From contig CBDDDW010000027.1 of NCBI GenBank assembly GCA_965226805.1, positions 1-64,000 of the forward strand: DNA of 64,000 bases, given 5' to 3'. The DNA comes from CBDDDW01 sp965226805. GTDB lineage: Bacteria > Chloroflexota > Dehalococcoidia > Lucifugimonadales > JAGWBF01. The position numbers were made by a program, and so were the translations under genes. This document shows, one piece after another, positions 34,932 through 41,676 of the stretch. Below the pieces are notes generated by a model, which was not told the DNA's origin, did no database searches, and was given only the letters and a program-made list of their open reading frames with translations. Every line of letters starts with the position of its first letter. The first letter of the stretch is position 1.

Positions 34932-35867
34932 ATGACCGGCCCGATCGTCGCTCTGGCAGGGGGGGTCGGGGGAGCGAAGCTGGCAGTAGGGTTGGCAAGG
35001 GTACTTTCTCCCGAAAATCTGACCGTCGTGGTGAACACCGGAGACGACGAAACGTTTCATGGGCTCCATGTGTCCCCAGACCTGGATACTGTGATGTACG
35101 CCCTCGCCGGGCTCACCAACACCAGCACCGGATGGGGTTTGGCAGGCGATAGCTTCCAAGGCCTGGAGATGCTGGGGCGCTATGGCAGCGAGACCTGGTT
35201 CAACCTGGGCGACAAAGACTTCGCCACCCACATCCGACGCACCGAGCTTCTCAATCAGGGGTGGTCCCTCTCAGAGGTGACCCAGGAGCTGTGCCATCCT
35301 CTGGGCGTCCGCTACAAGATAGTGCCCATGAGCGATCAAAAGGTCCGTACCATTATAGAGACCGGCGAAGGAGACCTCCCTTTCCAGGTGTACTTCGTGA
35401 AGCGCCAGTGCCAGCCTCTGGCGAAGAGAGTTCATTTCCACTACGCCGACACCACCGGGCCTTCCCCCGGCTTTATAACCGCCCTCGAGAGCTCCAGCGC
35501 CATCGTATTCTGCCCCTCGAACCCTTTCCTGAGCATCGCCCCCATTCTCGCCGTGCCCGGAGTAAGGGACCGGATCGAAGCGTTCCCCGGGAAGAGGATC
35601 GCCGTGAGCCCCATAGTAGGGGGGCAGGCCCTCAGAGGCCCGGCGGCCAAGCTGCTTGGCGAGCTTGGTCACGACGTTTCTTGTGTCGGCGTCGCAAGAG
35701 AGTACTCGGGCATATGCGACATATTTGTGATCGACGAGGTGGACAGGTGCCACGCCGACGCCATAAACGATCTTGGAATGCGGGTGGAGGTAGCCCAGAC
35801 AGTCATGGAAGCCGATGAGGACAAGGTCGCCCTTGCTAACCGCATCTGCCAGTTGATAGAGTGTTGA
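34932..35867 (+). CDS. cofD: 2-phospho-L-lactate transferase CofD
   Basis: CofD transfers a phospholactyl-type group onto FO to give F420-0 (or dehydro-F420-0, depending on the donor). The 311 residues begin with IVALAGGVGGAKLAVGLARV. VVVNTGDDETFHGLHVSPDLDT follows (about 38-60), with the Asp residues expected to bind metal. The C-terminal half has SPIVGGQALRGPAAKLLGEL. It follows cofH after a repeat-bearing 283-base gap and precedes cofC by seven bases. Which of the known donors is used cannot be told from sequence. Confidence 0.94.
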   Translation: MTGPIVALAGGVGGAKLAVGLARVLSPENLTVVVNTGDDETFHGLHVSPDLDTVMYALAGLTNTSTGWGLAGDSFQGLEMLGRYGSETWFNLGDKDFATHIRRTELLNQGWSLSEVTQELCHPLGVRYKIVPMSDQKVRTIIETGEGDLPFQVYFVKRQCQPLAKRVHFHYADTTGPSPGFITALESSSAIVFCPSNPFLSIAPILAVPGVRDRIEAFPGKRIAVSPIVGGQALRGPAAKLLGELGHDVSCVGVAREYSGICDIFVIDEVDRCHADAINDLGMRVEVAQTVMEADEDKVALANRICQLIEC

Positions 35868-35874
35868 AGATACC

Positions 35875-36549
35875 ATGAAGGCATCCGGGACCGTAGCGGT
35901 AGTACCCATGAAACCTCTGGATGAGACCAAGACCCGGCTGTCCGGAGGGCTGACCGCGGACAAGAGGATAGCCCTGAGCGGCAATCTTCTGCGCCGCGTG
36001 ATCAGGGCGATCGTGGGACCTGGTCTAGCGGTGGCCAGCGACACCGGCGTCGACGGCGTCTGGGTGGTCGGAGGCGATCAGCGGGTACGACGGATCGCCG
36101 AGGCAGAGGGGGCTGAATGGTACGAAGAGGACGGCACGGACATCAATGATACCCTCTGGAAAGGTTTCCAGAGGGCGTTCCTGGCGGGCAAGGCCGCCCT
36201 CTATCTGCCGGGGGACCTGCCCTTCCTGAAGCCCAGGGACGTGTACGACATGGTCAGCGCTTCGGGACACCTTAAGAATATTGCCTTAGCGCCCGCCCGA
36301 AAGGGAGGGGGCACCAACAGTATCCTGGTTCCTCCAGACCTGCCCCAGCCTTTCCCCCCTCGTTTGGGCCCGGACAGCTTCCGGCGCCACCTCTCCCAGG
36401 CGGCCTTGTTCGGCTTTTCCTTGGCCATGTGTTACAGCCAGGGCCTTGCCTACGACCTGGACACAATCGAGGACCTGAAAGCCTACGAGTACATGGAGCC
36501 GGGCCTCCTGGAGAAATTAACCAAAGGGGACGATCTGGGCCGGAAGTGA
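35875..36549 (+). CDS. cofC: 2-phospho-L-lactate (or PEP) guanylyltransferase CofC
   Basis: CofC activates phospholactate, phosphoenolpyruvate or a related acid with GTP for CofD. The 224 residues have the nucleotidyltransferase start VAVVPMKPLDETKTRLSGGL (about 6-25). LYLPGDLPFLKP holds the metal-binding region, and APARKGGGTNSILVPP and FRRHLSQAALFG lie further on. The length is typical. It begins seven bases after cofD, and a small membrane protein gene follows six bases later. No cofE (gamma-glutamyl ligase) gene is found in the window, so the tail-adding enzyme must lie elsewhere. Confidence 0.93.
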   Translation: MKASGTVAVVPMKPLDETKTRLSGGLTADKRIALSGNLLRRVIRAIVGPGLAVASDTGVDGVWVVGGDQRVRRIAEAEGAEWYEEDGTDINDTLWKGFQRAFLAGKAALYLPGDLPFLKPRDVYDMVSASGHLKNIALAPARKGGGTNSILVPPDLPQPFPPRLGPDSFRRHLSQAALFGFSLAMCYSQGLAYDLDTIEDLKAYEYMEPGLLEKLTKGDDLGRK

Positions 36550-36555
36550 CCCAGA

Positions 36556-37041
36556 ATGGAAAGTATGTATATCGGGATAAGCCGTACCTTTAGCGCCCGG
36601 TGCAGGACGTTCCGCCGCTCAAGTGAGCTTGTGCTGGTGGCGTTTGGAGCCAGCATCAGTGTAGGCATAGCTGCTGTTGTCTGGCGGACCGAATCTGGCC
36701 CGGGCGGAGAATTCTGGCCTTTACCGGCCTTATTCCTGCTGGAGCTAGGCGTTCTTGGACTGATAGGCCTCGCTGCGATAGTTCTGGATAGTGAAGAGAA
36801 CTCGGTTCGCTGGGGATCAGTGAGCTGGGCCACCATCGGCGGGTTGGGGGCAGTCATGCTGCTAGGGGCGTTTTCAATTGGCCCAATGGTATTCCCTGTG
36901 GTGCTGGCTTTCAGCATCGCCGGCGTCCTGGCCGATTTGCGACGAGGCCGAAGAATTCTCGAAAACATAGGCCTGGCAACGGTGTTCGGAATAGGGAATC
37001 TTCTTTTGTTACTCACGTTAGTCCTTGCCAATCTGGACTGA
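36556..37041 (+). CDS. Hypothetical membrane protein
   Basis: I do not recognise this 161-residue protein. It has a short basic N terminus (RTFSARCRTFRRSSE) and then about four to five hydrophobic segments: near 29-46, 55-78, 87-105, 107-122 and 138-159. A basic loop (DLRRGRR) lies before the last segment. No catalytic motif is visible. It starts six bases after cofC, in the same direction, so it is probably cotranscribed with the F420 genes. A link to F420 handling is only a guess from position. Confidence 0.7.
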   Translation: MESMYIGISRTFSARCRTFRRSSELVLVAFGASISVGIAAVVWRTESGPGGEFWPLPALFLLELGVLGLIGLAAIVLDSEENSVRWGSVSWATIGGLGAVMLLGAFSIGPMVFPVVLAFSIAGVLADLRRGRRILENIGLATVFGIGNLLLLLTLVLANLD

Positions 37042-37141
37042 CGCCATGGTCCGTTCCTCATCTCCGCTGCGGGACGGGGCGCCCAATCCTCACCCGGAAG
37101 AAGTCGGGGCCATCGGAATACAGTAAAGCTGTAGTGCGTGC

Positions 37142-38107
37142 ATGCATGCTAACAACGTAAAGCTGGGCATCCTCCTCCCCACCCGGGGCCTGGTTATGTC
37201 CCAGGACCACCCCAAGGACGCCGACGCCGTCTTGTCCATGGCCGAGAGGGCAGACAATGCCGGCCTGGACTCGGTGTGGGTGGGGGATAGCCTCACCGCC
37301 AAACCAAGGCTCGAGCCCCTTACCGCCCTGGCGGCGGTAGCGGCGCGCACCCAACGGGTCCGCCTCGGCACGGCTGTGCTCCTGGCCGCTCTGAGGCACC
37401 CCGTGCTGCTTGCCCACATCTTGGGCACTCTGGACGTGATCTCCAAAGGAAGGACTGTGCTCGCGGTAGGAGTGGGGGGAGCCTTCAACGAAGAGCAGCG
37501 CGGTGAATGGGAGGCCGTCGCAGTGGAACCCCAACGACGCGCCAGCAGGTTGGAGGAGCTAGTCGAGATCGTCAAGCGCCTGGGCGCGGGGGAGAAGGTG
37601 TCCTACCGTGGCCGCCATTTCAGCCTGGACTCGGTCAGCATGAAGCCCGAACCCGTGCAGGCCGGAGGTGTGCCGGTTCTCATCGCCTGCCACGCCAGGG
37701 CAGGGAGGGACGTTCAGTTCCGGCGTGCGGCCCGCCTGGGTGACGGATTCATCTCCATCTCGGATACCCCTGAGGAGTACGCGGGAGTCGTACATAAGGT
37801 GCGAACGTACGCCGAAGAGCTCGGCAGAGACTTCCGCCGGATGGAATCCGCGTTCTACATGACCGTGAACCTGGGATCCGACCCGGACAAGGCCTCGCAA
37901 GAAGCCGACAAGTACCTCATGATGTATTACGGCGCCAACATCTGGGGGAGCCGTTGGGGACCCTTCGGTCCTCCGGAACGGACCGTCGAGCGCATCCAGG
38001 AATATGCACAGGCGGGCGCCGCGACCATAATCGTACGGTTCGCCTCCTTCGATCAGGAGGCCCAGCTTCAGACCTTTCTATCGGAAGTTGCGCCCAATTT
38101 CCTGTAG
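37142..38107 (+). CDS. LLM class (luciferase-like) oxidoreductase, probably F420- or flavin-dependent
   Basis: The 321 residues form the luciferase-like TIM barrel: VKLGILLPTRGLV at the N terminus, ADNAGLDSVWVGDSL, TQRVRLGTAVLLAALRHPVLLAH, and ILGTLDVISKGRTVLAVGVGG. EFNEEQ-like and PVLIACHARAGRD segments come later. Family members use F420H2 or FMNH2. Its place directly after an F420 biosynthesis cluster favours F420, but this is inference. The substrate is unknown. No clear ribosome-binding site precedes ATG 37142. Confidence 0.87.
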   Translation: MHANNVKLGILLPTRGLVMSQDHPKDADAVLSMAERADNAGLDSVWVGDSLTAKPRLEPLTALAAVAARTQRVRLGTAVLLAALRHPVLLAHILGTLDVISKGRTVLAVGVGGAFNEEQRGEWEAVAVEPQRRASRLEELVEIVKRLGAGEKVSYRGRHFSLDSVSMKPEPVQAGGVPVLIACHARAGRDVQFRRAARLGDGFISISDTPEEYAGVVHKVRTYAEELGRDFRRMESAFYMTVNLGSDPDKASQEADKYLMMYYGANIWGSRWGPFGPPERTVERIQEYAQAGAATIIVRFASFDQEAQLQTFLSEVAPNFL

Positions 38108-38217
38108 AAGATCCATTCCCCGCGACTGCAGAGAGTTAAGTCGAGAGCGCGGGCCATCCACAGTTCCCTCTCCCTTGAGCGAGAAAGCCAGGGTGAGGGC
38201 GACCCTCCTTTCTTCGC

Positions 38218-38391
38218 TTGAAAAAGGATATCTCGAACGTGGGCCGGTTCGGCCAGCGGCTGCGTTTCGTCTACGCCGATGGTATACTTGTGAACGCCGC
38301 TCTCGTCCGGGAGGGGTACCCGAGGGCGGCAGTGTATCCCCCAGATAAGCGCGACGGAAGCGTCACATGTGTCTCGACCCCAGGGCATTAG
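38218..38391 (+). pseudogene. Fragment of a staphylococcal-nuclease-like (SNase) gene
   Basis: An open frame of 57 codons encodes SNVGRFGQRLRFVYADG followed by ILVNAALVREGYPRAAVYPP. This matches the well-known C-terminal part of thermonuclease-family domains (pattern S-x-x-x-R-[FY]-G-x-x-L-R-[FY]-V-Y-x-D-G-x-x-V-N-x-x-L-V-R-x-G-Y). The N-terminal catalytic half is missing. The frame ends at a TAG that is the first three bases of the MITE-like element, and the protein diverges from the family shortly before. It is therefore probably a decayed, truncated gene. Confidence 0.6.
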
Positions 38392-38581
38392 CAGGCTGCG
38401 GAAGAAAGGGGAGTGCAGAGGGGCGAAGTCCCTTTGCCGGGAGTTTGAGAGCCTGCCCTGAGCCAGCCGAAGGGTGTCCCTCAGATATAAGTTTCTCCCC
38501 TTCCTGGCTAGGCATGTCCTGAGTCTATCGAAGGGAATGGGGCCAGGGGGATGGTCGAAAGAGTTTTTCAGCACCCTGTTA
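38389..38581. repeat. MITE-like dispersed element, copy 2
   Basis: This 193-base copy begins TAGCAGGCTGCGGAAGAAAG and ends CAGCACCCTGTTA, whose reverse complement starts TAACAGGGTGCTG. It is collinear with 18104-18274 but has an extra 22-base block (CCTGAGCCAGCCGAAGGG region near 38458-38476). It has the same structure as 43529-43721 on the other strand. It encodes no protein. Confidence 0.8.
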
Positions 38582-38642
38582 GGGGAACGGCGGAGAAAGT
38601 GCCCCGGCGCCCGCCCGCTGGCCCACGGAACAAAGGAGAGGG

Positions 38643-39428
38643 ATGCGCAAGAACAAAGTGAAGGAGAAGGTGCAGCGGGGCGAACCGGCCTTGGGTAGCC
38701 TGCTCTCCACCGGCAACCCGCTCGCGGCGGAGATCATGGCCCACGCGGGTTTCGACTACCTGGTCGTCGATATGGAGCATTACCCCATCGATATGAGTGA
38801 CCTGCTCAACTGCTTCTATGCCATTACCACCACCGACACCGTTCCATTTGTGCGGGTGCCAGGGAACGACTACCAGATGTTAAAGCGGGTCCTGGACGCC
38901 GGGGCCTACGGGGTCCTGATACCCAACATAAAGGGCCCAGAGGATGCCGAGCGCGCCGTTCAGGCCTGCAGATACGCGCCGGAGGGGTTCCGAGGCGTCG
39001 GAGGGATGCGCGGGCAGCTTTACGGCGGCCCCGATTACCGGCAGGAGGCCAACAAGGAGATAGCCGTCGCCCTCATGATCGAGGATATCGAGGCCGTGCG
39101 CCGGATCGCCGAGATCTGCGACGTCCACGGCGTCGATATCCTGTACATAGGGCCCGCCGACCTCGCCTCCAGCATGGGCGTCCCCGGGGGCAGCGACAAT
39201 TCCAACCCCGACCACAAGGCGGCGGTGAAGCAGATACTGGATACGGGGAAACGCTTCAATATTCCCGTGGCAATCCATTGCGGAAGTTCCGCGGAGCTGA
39301 ACCGGCGCATCGAGGAGGGCTTCCTGGTCCTGTCCACCGGCAGCGACGTACGGTTCCTTTCCGCCGCTGCCCAGAGCGCCTTCGACCAGATAAAGCTGCC
39401 GAGTAATGTTTCCAGACCCGTTCCTTAG
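38643..39428 (+). CDS. HpcH/HpaI family aldolase
   Basis: This is a class II, metal-dependent pyruvate aldolase fold of 261 residues. It has DYLVVDMEHYPIDMS near 35-49, VPFVRVPGNDYQMLKRVLDAGA, and the metal ligands in ALMIEDIEAV (Glu) and YIGPADLASSMG (Asp). Typical members cleave 2-keto-3-deoxy sugar acids or 4-hydroxy-2-oxo acids into pyruvate and an aldehyde. The true substrate is not shown by sequence. ATG 38643 follows AAAGGAGAGGG. It is followed by a palindrome and then fabI. Confidence 0.87.
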   Translation: MRKNKVKEKVQRGEPALGSLLSTGNPLAAEIMAHAGFDYLVVDMEHYPIDMSDLLNCFYAITTTDTVPFVRVPGNDYQMLKRVLDAGAYGVLIPNIKGPEDAERAVQACRYAPEGFRGVGGMRGQLYGGPDYRQEANKEIAVALMIEDIEAVRRIAEICDVHGVDILYIGPADLASSMGVPGGSDNSNPDHKAAVKQILDTGKRFNIPVAIHCGSSAELNRRIEEGFLVLSTGSDVRFLSAAAQSAFDQIKLPSNVSRPVP

Positions 39429-39447
39429 GGCGAGGCATGCCTCGCCC
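39428..39447. repeat. Perfect 20-base intergenic palindrome
   Basis: GGGCGAGGCATGCCTCGCCC is exactly its own reverse complement. It lies at the stop codon of the aldolase and is followed by CTACAC. A closely related 20-base palindrome lies at 41574-41593, so this is a small dispersed family. Confidence 0.8.
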
Positions 39448-39512
39448 CTACACACGCACGGACGTGCACACATCAGGGCAACAATGTTATCGACTCCGGC
39501 GGGAGGTACGCC

Positions 39513-40289
39513 GTGTACCCGATAGACCTGGACGGAAAAAAGGGCCTGATATTCGGCGTCGCCAACAACCGCAGCATCGCCTGGGCCATAGCTCAGGTCC
39601 TACACGCGGCTGGGGCGCGCCTGGCCTTCGCCTACCAGAACGAGAGGCTCGGGGAGCGGGTGTCGAAGCTGGCCGAGACCATGGACGGCTCCCTGCTGAT
39701 GGAATGCGACGTGACCAGCGAGGACAACATAGCCTCCGCGTTCGCCCAGGTCGCCGAGGGGTTCGGAGGCCTGGACTTTCTGGTCCACAGCATCGCCTTC
39801 GCCGTCCGGGAGGACCTGGGAGGGGACTTTTCGTTGACGAGCCGGGAAGGATTCCGCGTCGCCCTGGACATAAGCGCCTTCTCACTGATCCCACTGGTGC
39901 GCCACGCCACCGAGCTGATGGGCGAGGAGGGTGGGAGTGTCCTTGCCATGACATTCCAGGCGTCGGAGAGGGTATTCCCAGGCTACAACGTGATGGGCAC
40001 CGCCAAGGCCGCCCTGGAGAATGAGGTGCGCCAGTTGGCCGCGGAGTACGGGAAACGCAACATCAGGATAAATGCGATCTCTGCCGGGCCCCTGGACACG
40101 CTGGCGGCGCGGGGCATCCACGGCTTCCTGGACATGAAGAGAGCCCACGCGGCGCGGGCCCCCCTGGAGCGGAACATCACCCATGAGGAGGTCGCCAAGA
40201 CAGCTCTCTTCCTGTGCAGCGACCTGTCAAGCGGCATAACCGGCTCTATCATCCCAGTGGATGCAGGCTACCACATCATGGGGGTGTGA
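39513..40289 (+). CDS. fabI: Enoyl-[acyl-carrier-protein] reductase (NADH)
   Basis: This enzyme carries out the last reductive step of each fatty acid elongation cycle. The 258 residues are an SDR of the FabI class. They show the atypical cofactor motif IFGVANNRSIAWAIAQ (11-26), DFLVHSIAFA and the catalytic Tyr/Lys in YNVMGTAKAALE (Tyr-x6-Lys rather than the usual Tyr-x3-Lys). RINAISAGPLDTLAARGI is the last landmark. The start is GTG 39513 behind GGGAGGTACGCC. Such enzymes are usually targets of triclosan-type inhibitors. It is the only fab reductase in the window. Confidence 0.94.
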   Translation: MYPIDLDGKKGLIFGVANNRSIAWAIAQVLHAAGARLAFAYQNERLGERVSKLAETMDGSLLMECDVTSEDNIASAFAQVAEGFGGLDFLVHSIAFAVREDLGGDFSLTSREGFRVALDISAFSLIPLVRHATELMGEEGGSVLAMTFQASERVFPGYNVMGTAKAALENEVRQLAAEYGKRNIRINAISAGPLDTLAARGIHGFLDMKRAHAARAPLERNITHEEVAKTALFLCSDLSSGITGSIIPVDAGYHIMGV

Positions 40290-40301
40290 GCGCACACCCC
40301 C

Positions 40302-41492
40302 CTAGCGGGCTATGCCGAAGGCCGCCCGCTCGTCGGTAGAGCGCATCCTCTCAGCGACCTCCACGATAAGCCGTCCGGCGGCGGTCTCTTCCCAGAACCA
40401 CCGGTGCAGGTCGCCCTCTTGGGCGCCAGAGCGCTGCTCCATGCGGGCCTCGTAGAAGAAGGCCTTCAGGTCGTCGGCGCAGTAGCGGATGAACTGCTCC
40501 AGCGACACACTCGCAGATCGCTCCGCCATATCGGCCTCTTCACCTCTAGCATAGGCCTCCAAGAAGCGGACCACGCCCCGGAGGCGCCTCTGGGGTACCC
40601 CGCTGAGTCCGAAGCCCGTGGACCCGCCATTATCTCCCAGCCGTCGCTCATAGAAGCCCCGGAGTGAAGTTACTTCGTCCGCCGCGCTCCACTGTGCCTC
40701 GACTGAAGGGCCCCGGGCGGCGGATGCCTGCAGTAGGATCTCCGGCTCGTCCCCTTCGGGGAAATCGGCCAGCACGGGTCCGCTCCTCTGGCTGAGAAGG
40801 TCGAAACCCGAGGCTATGACCCTGTGCTGGAACTGCGGGTCATCGGGTTTGCCCAGGGTGTACCCCATGGCGAAGGGAACGAACAGGGCCCTAGGAGGCT
40901 TCACCTTCTCGGCATGCTCCCGGATTGTCGCGATGGTTACCGTGGTCAGACCCCCCATCTCGAGGACACGCGCCATCACGCTTACAGCGTGGGTGCAGAG
41001 CGGTCAGACTGGGGTCAGAAGCACCAGGTCCACACCATCCCCCTTGAGCCGGGACGCTATCTCCGGCCCCATTTCGCGGACCATCGGGCCGGTATTGCGC
41101 TGCGTGGCGCCATGGAAGGAGTAGGAATTCTCCGCGACGCTTCCTATCTCGCTACGCTCCGCCATCTCCCGCAGACGGTCTATGGGGAACACCACATTCA
41201 CGTCCCTGTAGAAGCCCGTGCGGTCGAATCCAATGCTATGGTGACTCTGGATTATCTCGCTGGCCCTGGCCTTGGACGGGATTACGCGAAAGGAAGGGTC
41301 CCCTTGCCCTGCCTCCACGGCCGGGAACGGCGCGTCGGACCTCAGGTGAAGGGCGGCGCTGGTTACGAGGGCTACTCTGCATTGGGACAGGTCTCTTGCC
41401 AACGGCGTCCAAGGTGCAGAGTCGTTCTCTTCACACGGGAAATAGAGAATGGCGCGCCGTGTCCGCTCGTCTAAATACTCCAGTCTCGGCAC
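40302..41492 (-). CDS. Glycine/sarcosine/betaine/D-proline reductase selenoprotein B family protein, with in-frame TGA (probable selenocysteine)
   Basis: Two open frames (41492-41007 and 41003-40302) are in the same register and separated only by TGA at 41006-41004. Together they give about 396 residues with normal family features on both sides. Upstream are NVVFPIDRLREMAERSEIGS and ENSYSFHGA. The active site reads DGVDLVLLTPV-(TGA)-PLCTHAVSVMARVLE. Downstream is RALFVPFAMGYTLGKPDD. In GrdB and PrdB the corresponding position is selenocysteine in a U-x-x-C motif; here the TGA is followed by Pro-Leu-Cys. I therefore read the TGA as selenocysteine. A nonsense mutation is the alternative. The start is GTG 41492 after GGAGGAGAG; codons further upstream come from a repeat. 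The reductant and substrate are unknown, and no grdA or prdA partner is adjacent. Confidence 0.75.
40973..40993 (-). promoter_or_regulatory. Candidate bacterial SECIS hairpin after the in-frame TGA
   Basis: On the coding strand, CACGC-TGTAA-GCGTG forms a five-pair stem with a five-base loop, extended by CC/GG across a two-base bulge. The loop starts 18 bases after the TGA and has G as its second base. This fits the published bacterial SECIS pattern as I recall it: apical loop 16-37 bases downstream, with a G in the first two loop positions. It was assessed by eye only. Confidence 0.4.
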
Positions 41493-41567
41493 GATTTTAC
41501 TCTCCTCCGCCCAAGGAGGTTCAGGCGGCGCCCCTGTGCTATCGGCGGCCCTCCCAACAAAACGGAG

Positions 41568-41599
41568 TTGTAAGGGCGACGCATGCGTCGCCCCTACAA
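41568..41599. repeat. Intergenic palindrome (20-base perfect core)
   Basis: The core GGGCGACGCATGCGTCGCCC is a perfect palindrome, flanked by TTGTA and TACAA, which also pair. It is related to the palindrome at 39428-39447. It lies between argS and the selenoprotein-B-family gene. A frame through it would add a spurious N terminus to that gene. Confidence 0.8.
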
Positions 41600-41676
41600 G
41601 ATTCCTCAGTCTACGATGGAGGTGCCTGAGGGTCAATCGATACGCCGCGGTCCGGCGCCTGGGTGGTTCCCCTTTG

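Larger units (their letters stand above)
38108..38642. repeat. Intergenic region with repeat motifs, a gene remnant and a MITE-like copy
   Basis: This 535-base gap between the LLM gene and the aldolase holds three things. There is a CCCTCTCCCTTGA...CAGGGTGAGGG-type inverted motif near 38163-38200, also met at 31910-31948. There is a nuclease-like coding remnant (38218-38391) and the 193-base MITE-like element (38389-38581). I see no intact gene in it. Confidence 0.7.

Noticed and set aside
40302..41636. Two separate genes, or a pseudogene with a nonsense mutation
   Set aside because: The two halves are in the same frame, the TGA falls on the family's selenocysteine position, and both sides are well conserved. 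Recoding is the better reading. The extra N terminus above 41492 comes from a palindromic repeat.
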